From Bacteroidia bacterium (GTDB taxonomy: Bacteria > Bacteroidota > Bacteroidia > Chitinophagales > Chitinophagaceae): 64,000 nt of DNA. The notes under the pieces are model-generated. The model was given only the letters and a program-made list of their open reading frames with translations. It was not told the DNA's origin and did no database searches. The translations under genes and the position numbers were made by a program. Shown piece by piece: positions 39,841 through 50,149 of this stretch (the stretch's first letter is position 1; every line of letters begins with the position of its first letter). The stretch is from positions 62,001 through 126,000 of the forward strand of contig JAUHYD010000001.1 of NCBI GenBank assembly GCA_030426665.1, read 5' to 3'.

Positions 39841-40032
39841 CTACTTGTCCGTATCTCCACGTGCAACACCACTTTCCCGGCGCTCTTGAAAATAGGAACC
39901 GATTGCAGCGCCAATCGAAGCACCGAGCGAAATACCCAACGCGAGATTTTTGACAAAACGCCCCAGCACTGCACCAATAGCTGCACCAATTACTATACCT
40001 CCGCCAATATAATTACTCTGTGTATTTTTCAT
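39841..40032 (-). CDS. Small glycine-zipper membrane protein
   Basis: The 63-residue protein has two hydrophobic segments rich in Gly/Ala with GxxxG spacing (GGGIVIGAAIGAVLG at about 10-24 and GISLGASIGAAIGSYF at about 33-48). A charged C-terminus follows. This is a glycine-zipper membrane hairpin; relatives pack into membranes, but no function is assigned. The ATG at 40032 is the only sensible start. It is on the same strand as its neighbours but lies 108 bp before the methyltransferase ATG. Confidence 0.65.
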   Translation of the reverse strand: MKNTQSNYIGGGIVIGAAIGAVLGRFVKNLALGISLGASIGAAIGSYFQERRESGVARGDTDK

Positions 40033-40078
40033 GTCTACCTTTTTTCAATTTTCTTACTAGGTTTTCTATGCTAAAAGC

Positions 40079-41059
40079 TTATAATGACGGGACTACAACA
40101 ACATTCCCCCGCTTATGCCCCATATCAACATACTTATGAGCATCTGCCAACTGTTGTAAAGGATAGCTCCGGTCAACATACCCCTGAAGGTGACCGGCTT
40201 CAATTATGTCAACTAGTTCCTCTAATAGTCGTTTGATTTCCTTTTGGGGTAAAGCGCCTGTTGCTGAGAACATCGCCTTCTTTTTGCCAAATATTGATGT
40301 GTAGACCATTGCTCCAAGTATAGCACCACCCAACACAGGTGAAACATATCGCCCGCTATCAGTAAGGGCAACCTTACAATCGCCGAAAGAGCGTACTCCG
40401 ACCGTATCATATATCAGGTCGTATTTATTCCCGGTCTCAGCAAAATTCACTTTGGTATAATCAATTACAGAATCGGCCCCTAATGATTTAACGAAGTCTA
40501 CATTGGAGGGACCACATACCCCAACAACTTCTGCGCCATAGTGTTTGGCAATTTGAACAGCGGCAGACCCCAAACTTCCAGACGCGCCATTTATCAGGAC
40601 CTTTTGTCCGGCTTTAATTTCGCCTAAGTTCTTCAGGAAGTTCAGAGAAGTTACACCTCCGTCACACATACCAGCCGCCGCGTCGTAATTCAGTGCGTCC
40701 GGCATATGTGCTACAACTCCATCTTCCGGCACCCTCACAAATTGTGCATAAGTGCCAAAAGACGCAATATTCTCGCCGAATACGCTGTCACCAACTTTAA
40801 ATCGAGTTACTTCAGCACCCACAGCATCGACAACACCTGCGAACCCTGTACCCGAAATACGATGCTTCGGCTTGGGCAGCCCTGTAAATAACCTGCCGAT
40901 ATATGGCTTGCCGGTACGCATCATGGTACATGCCTTTGTTACAGCGGCAGCTTTGATACGCACCCTGATTTCGTTGGGCTTAACAGTTGGTTCTGCAACC
41001 TGGTTTAGCTTAAATACTTCCGGAGAGCCATAGGCTGTTGTAATCATTGCTTGCATCAT
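40079..41059 (-). CDS. Zinc-independent NAD(P)-dependent alcohol dehydrogenase / quinone oxidoreductase family
   Basis: The 326-residue protein has the MDR fold: an N-terminal GroES-like domain (about 25-120) and a Rossmann domain with LINGASGSLGSAAVQIAK (about 150-167), the NADPH-binding glycine motif. It lacks the cysteine ligands of the structural zinc, so it resembles the quinone oxidoreductase (Qor)/zeta-crystallin group. It reduces quinones or enones with NAD(P)H; the substrate is unknown. The start could be the ATG at 41059, 41056 or 41047. The TolB-like/TPR/AraC regulator lies 158 bp upstream on the same strand. Confidence 0.9.
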   Translation of the reverse strand: MMQAMITTAYGSPEVFKLNQVAEPTVKPNEIRVRIKAAAVTKACTMMRTGKPYIGRLFTGLPKPKHRISGTGFAGVVDAVGAEVTRFKVGDSVFGENIASFGTYAQFVRVPEDGVVAHMPDALNYDAAAGMCDGGVTSLNFLKNLGEIKAGQKVLINGASGSLGSAAVQIAKHYGAEVVGVCGPSNVDFVKSLGADSVIDYTKVNFAETGNKYDLIYDTVGVRSFGDCKVALTDSGRYVSPVLGGAILGAMVYTSIFGKKKAMFSATGALPQKEIKRLLEELVDIIEAGHLQGYVDRSYPLQQLADAHKYVDMGHKRGNVVVVPSL

Positions 41060-41217
41060 TGTTTGTTGCTTTTAAAAGTTTGGCAATGCCGTAAGTGGCA
41101 ATTGCAATATTGTTTCGGTAGCAAAGGTGCAGCAAGTTCAATCCCGAGACGTTCGGAATAAAGGGAAAGGAGTTCGGAATTATAATCCCGAACAAAATGG
41201 CACTAAAAAGGCAGGAG

Positions 41218-43005
41218 CTACAAGGAGTTAATATATTGCTTCGGCGTGAGGCCTGTCTCCTTCTTGAAGTAGGTATTGAAAACTGTTTTTGAATTGAAAC
41301 CACTATCATACGCCAACCCCATCACGGTAAGATTTGCATTGGAAGGTTCTTTTGCTAAGCGTTTAAACTCCAATATCCTATGATGATTGATAAACTCGTT
41401 AAAATTCTTACCAATACCCTCGTTAAGTAGTAAGGAAAGCTGATTGGGGCTGATATCGAGCTCCCCGGCTAAAGACCTTAATGACAGTTCCGGGTCGAGA
41501 TATGGCTGTTCTGTTTCAACATACTTTAATAACTTTTCTTTTTGCTCCTGCGTCGCCTTACTATCAGGAAGCACTTTCTTCTTCTGTATTTCATTTTCAT
41601 TGTCGAAAAACAGTTCTTCAGGGAATAACTGTTTGTGAAACCCGTGATATCGCTTATCCTCTTTCAGTGCAAATACTACAGGGTCGGAAAACCGAAGTAG
41701 CACTAACGGCGACCGTTTTGCAATAGCCCTATCCACCCAAGCAAACGCTTCTTCATTCTGGCCAGTAACAGCAAAAAGCAAAAACAGATATGAGTCTGCG
41801 GTGAACCCATCGGGAGTTGCAGCCTGCTCCTGCAAGCGCGTCGAATACTCGGCCAACAATTTCTTGTCATTCTTAAAGGCTGCAGCCAATGCAATTGTGC
41901 CAACCCTTTCTGCAGCTACTACTATTTCAGAAGGCAAACTATCATAATATCCGATAGCCTCATCGTAGTGCCCTGTCATTAACAGCCACAACGCCTTGAC
42001 AGAATGAACCGGAATATTCATTGGATTCACTTTCAGGCATGCGTCCAGCTTCGTTAAAGATGCGGAGAAGTCTTCAATCATATAATCGAGATAGGCACTA
42101 TAGAATTGAGTTTCCTGAGACAAAGGATCCACACTCAGCGCAACATTTAAGTGTTCGTACGCCTTTTCTTTTTCACCTGCCAAAATACACAGGAATGCCA
42201 TAAACTGCTGCAACTCTACATGATTGGGATCAATAGCCAACCCCTTTTGTGTTAACCAAAATGATTTACTAAAATCACACGCTGTAAAAAACTCAAGATT
42301 GGCTAACTGATAGTAAGCTGAGGGCAGTTGACTGTTGATACCGAGAGCCTTGTTCGTCAGCTCGCTACACTTACCCCAACCCTCCTCAAACGGAATAAAA
42401 CCACAAGTAGCCAAGAAGCTGTAAGCATCTGCCAACCCTACCATAGAATTCGTGTGATTGGGGTCTATTTCAAGTGCTTGCTGATAAAAGCCCATGGCTT
42501 TCTTAACGTCATCCGGATTCCATTTATTGAAACTGTAACGACCTTTTAAAAAGAGTGTATATGCATCCAGACTAGACGTTTGTTTCGAAACGAGGTGTTC
42601 CTGAATTTCAAAATGACCGAAGTGTTCCCTAAGCTTTTCGGCAATCAGTAAGCTAATTTCATCCTGAACTTCGAAAACATCATCATATTTACGATCCCAT
42701 GTTTCTGACCAAAAATGAAAGTCTTCTTTTGCCTGAATTAACTGAGCAGTAATTCTCATAGACTTTCCAGACAACCGTACACTTCCTTCCAATATTGTGG
42801 ACACATTCAACTGCTGTGCAATCTCTCTGACGGGAATATTTTTACCTTTGAAATAAAATGAAGAAGTTCGAGATGTGACCTTAAGTCCGCCCAGCTTGGC
42901 CAAAGCATTTATTATCTCCTCTGTAATTCCATCGCTGAAATATTCATTGTCGACACTGGAACTCATGTTTACAAAGGGAAGTACTGCTATGTTTTTTTCT
43001 ATCAA
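41218..43005 (-). CDS. TolB-like / TPR / AraC-type HTH regulator fusion
   Basis: The 595-residue protein starts directly with the TolB-N/FlgO-like motif IAVLPFVNMSS (about 6-16), then EYFSDGITEEIINALAK and TRTSSFYFKG (to about 130). About five TPR-type repeats follow (about 145-430, for example AMGFYQQALEIDPNH). It ends with an AraC double helix-turn-helix (about 495-595, with VMGLAYDSGFNSKTVF and TGLTPKQYI). There is no membrane segment. The first codon is TTG (43005); an in-frame stop lies three codons upstream and the first ATG is inside the conserved motif, so a non-ATG start is needed. It likely senses a signal or partner through TPR/TolB-like parts and binds DNA. The alcohol dehydrogenase downstream is a possible target. 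Confidence 0.88.
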   Translation of the reverse strand: MIEKNIAVLPFVNMSSSVDNEYFSDGITEEIINALAKLGGLKVTSRTSSFYFKGKNIPVREIAQQLNVSTILEGSVRLSGKSMRITAQLIQAKEDFHFWSETWDRKYDDVFEVQDEISLLIAEKLREHFGHFEIQEHLVSKQTSSLDAYTLFLKGRYSFNKWNPDDVKKAMGFYQQALEIDPNHTNSMVGLADAYSFLATCGFIPFEEGWGKCSELTNKALGINSQLPSAYYQLANLEFFTACDFSKSFWLTQKGLAIDPNHVELQQFMAFLCILAGEKEKAYEHLNVALSVDPLSQETQFYSAYLDYMIEDFSASLTKLDACLKVNPMNIPVHSVKALWLLMTGHYDEAIGYYDSLPSEIVVAAERVGTIALAAAFKNDKKLLAEYSTRLQEQAATPDGFTADSYLFLLFAVTGQNEEAFAWVDRAIAKRSPLVLLRFSDPVVFALKEDKRYHGFHKQLFPEELFFDNENEIQKKKVLPDSKATQEQKEKLLKYVETEQPYLDPELSLRSLAGELDISPNQLSLLLNEGIGKNFNEFINHHRILEFKRLAKEPSNANLTVMGLAYDSGFNSKTVFNTYFKKETGLTPKQYINSL

Positions 43006-43188
43006 AATGACTTACGCTTAATGGTTACACTTTAACACGTTTATACGAAGTATCGCCTACCCTTTACCGAGCAGAAAACACATGGAAACGAATTGACTTT
43101 CCTGTGATATTCATTACTCTTTCCTGCATCAAAACAGACAAACAGACAAGTAAGTCAGCATCATCTCTCTTTCAATAACAAATACCCT

Positions 43189-46100
43189 TTACGGTTTAAA
43201 TAACAACTTCAACATTTCTGTACTGCCATCCTTACCTTCAAAACGACAGATGTACACACCTGCGCTTAAGTTTTCGGATATGGTCAAATTCGTCTCTCCA
43301 TTTGTCACATTGTAATGAGCCACAACCCGGCCATCAACGGTGAGTACCGATAATATTCCATCAACGGGAGCACTAATCGAAAATGCACCGTTAGTCGGGT
43401 TAGGGTAAATGCTGAGTCCAACCTTTGTATTCTCGACACCAGATACTGAAGTGTAACAATCGACGGGAGACCGAACTGTAAACAAAAGAGTAGCAGTATC
43501 TGAACTACAAGAGTTAGCAACTATATAACGAATAATCGTACCACCGGGATAATGTCCGGTAACATCACCATCGACACTTACACTCGCTACCCATGCACTG
43601 GCACTACTCCATGTTCCGCCGGAAACTGAAGCGGAAATAGTAACCACGTCCCCGATACAAATCGTGTCAGTACCTGTAAGCACACCCGGGTCTACCAAGG
43701 CATGAACGGTCACAGTTGTAGAGGAGAATGTGCTGCCGCAAGCATTTGTACGTGTATAGGAAATAGTTGCCGTTCCCAATGCAACACCAGAAACGGTACC
43801 GCTTGCCACTGTTGCAACGGAAGGGTCACTACTCGACCATGCACCACCACTCAGGGAATTTGAAAAGAACCTTGTCTTTCCCAAACAGATATTGTTATCA
43901 CCTGTGAAAGTACCAATTGCCGGAAGCGGGTTTACCGTCAATTCATGTGACACCACGGCAGTCCCGCAACTATTCACAATACTGTAGGTTATAATGTCGC
44001 TTCCGCCGGACACGCCTGTAACGTCACCAGTGGTGCTTACCGACGCATGCCCGGAAGAGATGCTCCAAGTACCACCCGGCAGACTAGCGGACAGCATTAC
44101 GGACGCACCTTCACATACAGTATCCGGACCGGACAAAGTACCAGCAACGGGCAGCGGTGCTACCGTCATCACCCTGGAGGTCATACATCCGGTTGGCAGC
44201 CTATATGTAATGTTTACGGTACCTGCCAATACACCCAGTACGTTACCGGTGGTTAAATCTGCAATGGCCGTGGCTATGTCACTACTGCTCCATGTTCCAT
44301 CCGGAGTGCCTGTACTCGCAAGTGTTGTAATTGAACCTTCGCAAACTGTACCGGACCCCGAAATCGCATCCGGCAAAGCGTTGACCGTTATGACATGGTT
44401 GGTAAAACATCCCGACCCGGGAACCGTAAACGTAATATTTGTTGTACCTGCACTTATGCCCGTTACCAACCCTGCAACCGGCACTATAGTGGCAACGGTA
44501 GCGTCTTCGCTCGACCAGAGCCCTGGCGCAGTTGTTGTACTTAGAATTGTCGTCAACCCTTCACAAACCGAATCCATGCCCGTAATTGACGCCGGTGTCT
44601 CGTTCACACTGACAATATGAGTTGTTTGGCAACCGGTTGGCAATGTATAGCTTACTGTCGCAAGACCTGACGCAACGCCCGTCAACAAACCAGAGGTCGC
44701 AGCGATATCGGCGAATGCATGCCCGCTACTCCAGGTACCCCCTACAGTAGCGCAGCCAAGGGTTATCGTATCGCCGGTACATACAGCATCCTCACCGGAG
44801 ATTGTATCAGGCGACGGATTTACGGTAACAACAATGCTTCGATAGCATCCGTTCGTTGCTACATAAGACACTTCAGCTGTTCCTGCAGACACACCACCGA
44901 TGATTCCGGTAGGCACAACAACGACCGCTACAGAAGTATCTGAGCTTACCCAGGCGCCACCAAACGATGAGCTTGCCACAGAGGTAGTAAGTCCTTCGCA
45001 AACGACGCCCGTACCACTAACAGGTACCGGTGAAGCTAATACCGTGACCGTTTTCACACTACTACAACCACCTGTTGTGGTATATGAAATAATTGAAGGT
45101 CCGAGAAAGCTACCATAAATCGCACCAGTACCTGCATCAATTGGCACTCTTGCGTAGAAGCTACTACTCCATACTCCCCCGGGGGATGCATTGTAAAGGG
45201 TATCTCTAAAGCCCTGACAAATAACAGTATCGCCGACAATTGGGCCTGGTGTCGGGTTGACGGTAACATCTGCCACCACATAACAACCGGTCGGCATTTC
45301 ATAGCTCACAACCAATGTCCCCGATGCCACTCCCGACACAACCCCTGTTGCACCATCGACGGTAGCAGTACTTGCATCGGTACCCGACCATACTCCTCCG
45401 GAAAGCGAGTTAGTGAGCAAACGTGTGCTACCTTCACATACATGGTGCAGCCCTCCGATTGCAGAGGGTTGCGCATTCACTGTAACAACTACAGTAGCAC
45501 TACAACCCGTTACAGGTAATGAGTAACTGACAGACGCAGTACCTGCTGACAAACCATTTACAACACCTGTTGACGCATCTACTGAAACAATCATGTCGGG
45601 GCTGTTCCATGTACCACCGGAAGTTGCGTTGGCTAAAGTGACCGAAGCCCCCTCACACATACTGTCGGTACCGGTAATAGCCATAGGCAATGGGTTGACG
45701 GTCATCGCATAAGTAACCGTATCCGAACCGCAACTGTTTGTATGGATGTAAGACATAATTGCTGACCCGGTGGCAACGCCTGAAACATTACCGATTACAT
45801 CGATTGTAGCAACACCTCCATCTGAAGAGGACCAAACCCCATCCGGTGTTGAACTTGACAAATTCGTCGCGCTACCCAGGCAAACACCAGATTCACCGGA
45901 AATTGTTCCGGCATCGGCGAGCGGATTGATATTAATGACAGACGTATCCCAATCCTCACCACATCCTGTGGTAAGCGTATACGATATTGCTGCACTTCCG
46001 GACGCAATACCAGTTACAACACCGGACGCATCAACTGTAGCAACAGCAGTATTTGAGGACGACCACACACCACCTGTACCCGTTGTCGCAAATGCAACAT

Positions 46101-47850
46101 TGGCACCGGCACATATAGAAGCAACACCAGAAACATCACCGGCATCCGGCAAACCATTTACGGTAACTATTTTGGTAGTAAATCCACCGGGAACAGAATA
46201 CGTAATTTCGACAGTCCCTACAGACACTCCTACGACTACTCCGGTAGAAGACCCTACTGTTGCTATCACGGTAGACGCAGAGCTCCATACACCTGTTCCT
46301 GTTGCATCAGTCAGCGTATCAGTTGCACCTAAGCAAGCAACCCCTGTTCCCTCGATTGGAGACAGTGGATTGTTTTTCAAAACTGAAATAACGTCGGCTG
46401 CTGCATCTGCACAAATGATTTCCGGTTCATGATCGCCATCCAAATCTCCAATGACAATTGCTACCGGACTACTGTTTTGCGCGAAACTAACTTCACTATC
46501 AAAAGACGCCGTGGTAAGCGATCCGGAAAAACCGGCGTTCCTTAGGACAGAAACTGTACCGTCTGCCATATTCGGCACAGAAATATCCGGACGGCTATCT
46601 CCATCCATATCTCCGACACCTACCGCATTTGGTGAACTGCCAACTGCAAAGTCAAATTTAGTATCCAAAGAACCGGTAGTTATCGCACCGGAGGTCGCGG
46701 TATTTCTGAGTATCGATACATTGTCAGAACCATTATTGGCAACAACTACATCAATCTTTCCATCCCCATCTAAATCAGCAACTGCAACGCCTGAAGGCCC
46801 GGTACCGGTAGCAAAGTCCACACCGCCGGAAAAAGTAGCAGCATCTATAATGCCAGTTGTACTTGTGTTCCTAAGCACTGATAACGTATTGTCAGTGGTA
46901 TTACCAACCAAAATATCCTGCTTTCCATCACCGTCAATATCTGCAGTAGCTACTGCATTGGGACCAGCACCGGTGGCGTAGTCTTCGTGAAAAGAAAATG
47001 ACCCGGTATTAATAACACCGACAGTGGTGGTATTATGCAAAACAGAGACCACATCATCTGTTGTTGCCGTCACCACAATTTCAGGTTTACCATCACCATC
47101 AATGTCACAGGCAGCAATACCTCCCGGAGAGCCGGCCGTCGCAAAATCAACACGAGGCGCCAAAGATGATGCATCAATTAACCCTGCTGTACTGTTATTA
47201 TGGTAAACCGACACCGTATTCGATGCTTGATTAGCAACCGCAACATCCAATTTTCCGTCACCGTCAAAATCTGCGACAACGACTCCCACAGGGGCGTTGC
47301 TTGTCATAAAGTCTTCCTTTGCAGCAAACGAGGTTGCGTCAATCGCGTCGGTACTTGCCGTATTCCGAAAAACAGAAAGCGTGTTGTCACTCTGGTTTAT
47401 TGCAACTATGTCCGGTTTCCCATCTCCATCTATATCGCCGATCGCAACACCTGATGGACTGCCTCCTGCACTAAAGTCTACACTTGCGTCGAAGTTTACA
47501 ACATCAGCCACATATGGAGTACTGTTAAAAGTAGGCAAGAAAGGATATTGCGTCCAACCTGTCAGACCGGAGGCTGTATTGGTTAATGAAACGTTGGCAT
47601 GGGTAGCACCATCCGGCACAGTAACCGTTGCAAAACCAACCCCTGCTGCAGTTACATTGGCACGTGTAGCTCCAAAGTAAACTACGTTGTTTGCAGCAAC
47701 GGGATTAATTCCTGTGCCTGCTATTGTTACAACAAACCCGGGAACACTTGCCATAGGAATTGCCGAACTAATAATGGGCTGTTGCGCCCAAATAGCTGAA
47801 GAAAAACACATCGCCAACACAAAGACTCCGCTACGGAACACCTTTCTCAT
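43189..47850 (-). CDS. Giant T9SS-secreted surface protein with FG-GAP and Ig-like repeats
   Basis: The protein has about 1553 residues and a signal peptide (1-23, ending AIWAQ). An IPT/TIG-like domain comes first. Seven FG-GAP/VCBS repeats of about 55 residues follow (about 120-500), each with a DxDGDG calcium-type motif. Next come 13 Big_2-like Ig repeats of about 73-77 residues (about 500-1450), each with CxG, GGxWSSS and GVxTGVxxGTxxISY. The last 90 residues are a T9SS type A domain (LSIYPNPTNGAFSI). I chose the ATG at 47850; the longer frame from 47997 has no signal peptide at its start. An adhesin or matrix role is likely. Confidence 0.9.
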   Translation of the reverse strand: MRKVFRSGVFVLAMCFSSAIWAQQPIISSAIPMASVPGFVVTIAGTGINPVAANNVVYFGATRANVTAAGVGFATVTVPDGATHANVSLTNTASGLTGWTQYPFLPTFNSTPYVADVVNFDASVDFSAGGSPSGVAIGDIDGDGKPDIVAINQSDNTLSVFRNTASTDAIDATSFAAKEDFMTSNAPVGVVVADFDGDGKLDVAVANQASNTVSVYHNNSTAGLIDASSLAPRVDFATAGSPGGIAACDIDGDGKPEIVVTATTDDVVSVLHNTTTVGVINTGSFSFHEDYATGAGPNAVATADIDGDGKQDILVGNTTDNTLSVLRNTSTTGIIDAATFSGGVDFATGTGPSGVAVADLDGDGKIDVVVANNGSDNVSILRNTATSGAITTGSLDTKFDFAVGSSPNAVGVGDMDGDSRPDISVPNMADGTVSVLRNAGFSGSLTTASFDSEVSFAQNSSPVAIVIGDLDGDHEPEIICADAAADVISVLKNNPLSPIEGTGVACLGATDTLTDATGTGVWSSASTVIATVGSSTGVVVGVSVGTVEITYSVPGGFTTKIVTVNGLPDAGDVSGVASICAGANVAFATTGTGGVWSSSNTAVATVDASGVVTGIASGSAAISYTLTTGCGEDWDTSVININPLADAGTISGESGVCLGSATNLSSSTPDGVWSSSDGGVATIDVIGNVSGVATGSAIMSYIHTNSCGSDTVTYAMTVNPLPMAITGTDSMCEGASVTLANATSGGTWNSPDMIVSVDASTGVVNGLSAGTASVSYSLPVTGCSATVVVTVNAQPSAIGGLHHVCEGSTRLLTNSLSGGVWSGTDASTATVDGATGVVSGVASGTLVVSYEMPTGCYVVADVTVNPTPGPIVGDTVICQGFRDTLYNASPGGVWSSSFYARVPIDAGTGAIYGSFLGPSIISYTTTGGCSSVKTVTVLASPVPVSGTGVVCEGLTTSVASSSFGGAWVSSDTSVAVVVVPTGIIGGVSAGTAEVSYVATNGCYRSIVVTVNPSPDTISGEDAVCTGDTITLGCATVGGTWSSGHAFADIAATSGLLTGVASGLATVSYTLPTGCQTTHIVSVNETPASITGMDSVCEGLTTILSTTTAPGLWSSEDATVATIVPVAGLVTGISAGTTNITFTVPGSGCFTNHVITVNALPDAISGSGTVCEGSITTLASTGTPDGTWSSSDIATAIADLTTGNVLGVLAGTVNITYRLPTGCMTSRVMTVAPLPVAGTLSGPDTVCEGASVMLSASLPGGTWSISSGHASVSTTGDVTGVSGGSDIITYSIVNSCGTAVVSHELTVNPLPAIGTFTGDNNICLGKTRFFSNSLSGGAWSSSDPSVATVASGTVSGVALGTATISYTRTNACGSTFSSTTVTVHALVDPGVLTGTDTICIGDVVTISASVSGGTWSSASAWVASVSVDGDVTGHYPGGTIIRYIVANSCSSDTATLLFTVRSPVDCYTSVSGVENTKVGLSIYPNPTNGAFSISAPVDGILSVLTVDGRVVAHYNVTNGETNLTISENLSAGVYICRFEGKDGSTEMLKLLFKP

Positions 47851-48013
47851 AAAATTATTTTTTAATAAACCAAACCGATTTGCAATATAAGAAGAAAAAA
47901 CAGGAAATTCCATTAGGCTTTGACGGTGTACTACCATTAATCGAAAAATAATGTAAATGTGAAAATAGTAACCCATAAACACATCTGCTATGGGCAATTC
48001 TACCTTATTTCCA

Positions 48014-48021
48014 TACTTTTG
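48014..48021 (+). promoter_or_regulatory. -7 box upstream of ribD
   Basis: TACTTTTG fits TAnnTTTG and lies 40 nt before the ribD ATG. No clear -33 TTG. Confidence 0.4.
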
Positions 48022-48061
48022 AAGGTGCTGTCATATTTTAAAAAGGCAGTTTTTTACACCC

Positions 48062-49135
48062 ATGGACGATAATACATACATGGCACAATGTCTGGAGCTC
48101 GCTCAGAGAGGCAAGGGAAACACAACACCCAACCCGATGGTAGGAGCCGTACTAGTGCACAATGACAAAATAATAGGAGAAGGCTTACACCACTTTTATG
48201 GTTCTGCCCATGCCGAAGTAAACTGTCTGGACAGTGTTGCGGAAGATGATAAGTACCTCATTCCGGAAAGTACCATGTATGTAAATCTGGAACCTTGTGC
48301 CCATACAGGAATTACACCTCCCTGTGCTAATCGGCTGGCCGAAGAAAAAGTGAAGCGGGTGGTCATAGCCAACAAAGACCCTTTTGAGAAAGTGTCCGGC
48401 AGGGGGATTGCAATTCTTGATGCTGCCGGAATAGAAGTAGTAACAGGTGTTTCGGAACAAGAAGGGCTTTGGGTGAACAGGCGCTTTTTTTGTTATGAAA
48501 CCCACAAGCGCCCGTACATTATCCTGAAGTGGGCACAAACAGCCGATGGCTTCATGGCACCAACCGATAAGAGCAAACTGCAAATTACGGGGCAGGAAAG
48601 TATGGAATTGTCCCATAAATGGAGAACCGAAGAAGCAGCTATTATGGTTGGGTACCTTACGGCTCTCCATGACAACCCTAACCTTACGGCACGATTATAC
48701 CAGGGCAGACAACCTTTACGAATTACACTTGACCGAAACCTTACACTTCCGGAGACTAACAACCTTTTTAACTCCGAAGCAGCCACCTGGATTCTGAATG
48801 AGCAGCATGAAACGGTTTCAGGTAACATTCACTATATCCGTGTGCCATTTGACGAGAATATGCTACACGCGCTGCTCATTCGCCTCTATGACGCGCACAT
48901 CACATCGATCATTGTAGAGGGAGGGGCTGAGTTGCACAATAGCTTTATAGATTGCGACCTATGGGACGAAGCCCGAATATTTACAGCCAACGAGATGAAT
49001 ATCGGTGACGGAATTCCCGCGCCCGAACTAAAACATGCTGCACCGGGATTTGAAAAAAAGGTAGGGAAAGACACACTGGCGTTGTTAATTAACCAAAACA
49101 GCGACTACCCCTATGTTACGGGAATGGAATTGTAA
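48062..49135 (+). CDS. ribD: Riboflavin biosynthesis bifunctional deaminase/reductase
   Basis: The 357-residue protein joins two domains. The N-terminal cytidine deaminase-like zinc domain (about 1-145) has HAEVNCLD and EPCAHTGITPPC (zinc His and two Cys). The C-terminal NADPH-dependent reductase (about 150-357) has the VEGGAEL region. RibD converts 2,5-diamino-6-ribosylamino-4-pyrimidinone 5'-phosphate in two steps to 5-amino-6-ribitylamino-uracil 5'-phosphate in riboflavin synthesis. It stands alone, without ribE/ribA neighbours. The next gene, porP-like, is convergent. Confidence 0.95.
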   Translation: MDDNTYMAQCLELAQRGKGNTTPNPMVGAVLVHNDKIIGEGLHHFYGSAHAEVNCLDSVAEDDKYLIPESTMYVNLEPCAHTGITPPCANRLAEEKVKRVVIANKDPFEKVSGRGIAILDAAGIEVVTGVSEQEGLWVNRRFFCYETHKRPYIILKWAQTADGFMAPTDKSKLQITGQESMELSHKWRTEEAAIMVGYLTALHDNPNLTARLYQGRQPLRITLDRNLTLPETNNLFNSEAATWILNEQHETVSGNIHYIRVPFDENMLHALLIRLYDAHITSIIVEGGAELHNSFIDCDLWDEARIFTANEMNIGDGIPAPELKHAAPGFEKKVGKDTLALLINQNSDYPYVTGMEL

Positions 49136-49180
49136 TGCCGTCCCGTAGCAAAGCTGTTAATTAAGTTCTGATTTCGAGTA

Positions 49181-50149
49181 CTAATACATAGGCGGGCAGC
49201 GAAAAGTATTATTTTTTTGCTTGCCAAACAACTTGCCCACCCCTCCAGAATACATTATTGATAATTGATAGCTGCCGGAAGGATACTTACTATTACTGAA
49301 ATTGCGCGTGTCGAAACTAAAGCCAACACGAGTATGTGCTGCCTCAAACCCGATATACGGCATAAATGCTCCATCAACCCAGGTAAGTACCGCACCGGAG
49401 TAAATTGCAATGTCATACCTGCTTGCCGACTTTTTACCATTGTTAAGCAAAAAACGAGCATATACGCTCCCTTGCAATTCATCTCCGAGGTTGTAGGTAG
49501 CGTTAGTGAATAGCAAAGTGTTTTTGCCAAGCGTAAAAGTACTACCCAAAAACATTGTATATCTGTCGCGTGAATAAAGCATGCCATTATAGTAGCGGGA
49601 CACGCCTCCGGAGAGCGACGTTCGCTCTGACAAAGCCCCGGAATACATGACACCCCAGTTGTAATTGAGTCCGCGACCACTCACGTTTTCTCCATTTGGC
49701 AGGCCATATACCGCGGCTTTTTGAGCATAGGATGCATAAACTGTTTGTGCTCCCATAGACAAATGATGGTTCCCTGACTTACCAAGACCCAGATGATAGG
49801 CCAAAGACAAACCCACCATGTCATTATCGAGCCTAAAACTTGATGAACGAATATCCAACAAAGAAAAAGAATGATAGGCAACCCCGATACCAATTGCATT
49901 TCCTTTTGGTAACACACCTTTCATTATGGGCATGTCGCACGAAAAGTCAAGGGTTCTGATATCGTCATAATAATAATTGACAATGCGTTCATAACTCCCA
50001 ACAGCCCTTATATCAGCATTCGTCAAACCTGTAGCAGCAGGGTTATATGACAATGGAGCAGAAAAAAATTGTGCAGAGAGTCTGTCTTGCGCATCCGCAG
50101 CAGCAGCAATAAATCCGCTCAACAAAATGGAAAGAATAATTTTTCGCAT
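49181..50149 (-). CDS. PorP/SprF family T9SS outer-membrane protein
   Basis: The 322-residue protein has a signal peptide (about 1-21, ending ADAQ). The PorP/SprF pattern follows, with LSYNPAATGLTNADIRAVGSYER near the start and a barrel of alternating strands. SprF-type proteins help place T9SS cargo or gliding adhesins in the outer membrane, and this window has four cargo proteins. The ATG at 50149 is preferred; an ATG at 50158 adds three residues. No porKLMN cluster lies here, so this is probably a paralogue for a particular adhesin. A TATATTTG -7 box lies at 50198-50191. Confidence 0.9.
   Translation of the reverse strand: MRKIILSILLSGFIAAAADAQDRLSAQFFSAPLSYNPAATGLTNADIRAVGSYERIVNYYYDDIRTLDFSCDMPIMKGVLPKGNAIGIGVAYHSFSLLDIRSSSFRLDNDMVGLSLAYHLGLGKSGNHHLSMGAQTVYASYAQKAAVYGLPNGENVSGRGLNYNWGVMYSGALSERTSLSGGVSRYYNGMLYSRDRYTMFLGSTFTLGKNTLLFTNATYNLGDELQGSVYARFLLNNGKKSASRYDIAIYSGAVLTWVDGAFMPYIGFEAAHTRVGFSFDTRNFSNSKYPSGSYQLSIMYSGGVGKLFGKQKNNTFRCPPMY

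Noticed and set aside
43994-46432. Several Pro/Thr-rich open frames on the plus strand (for example 43994-44620 and 45770-46432)
   Set aside because: They are antisense shadows of the Ig-like repeats of the 43189 gene, and their repeat pattern follows the repeat period of that gene.
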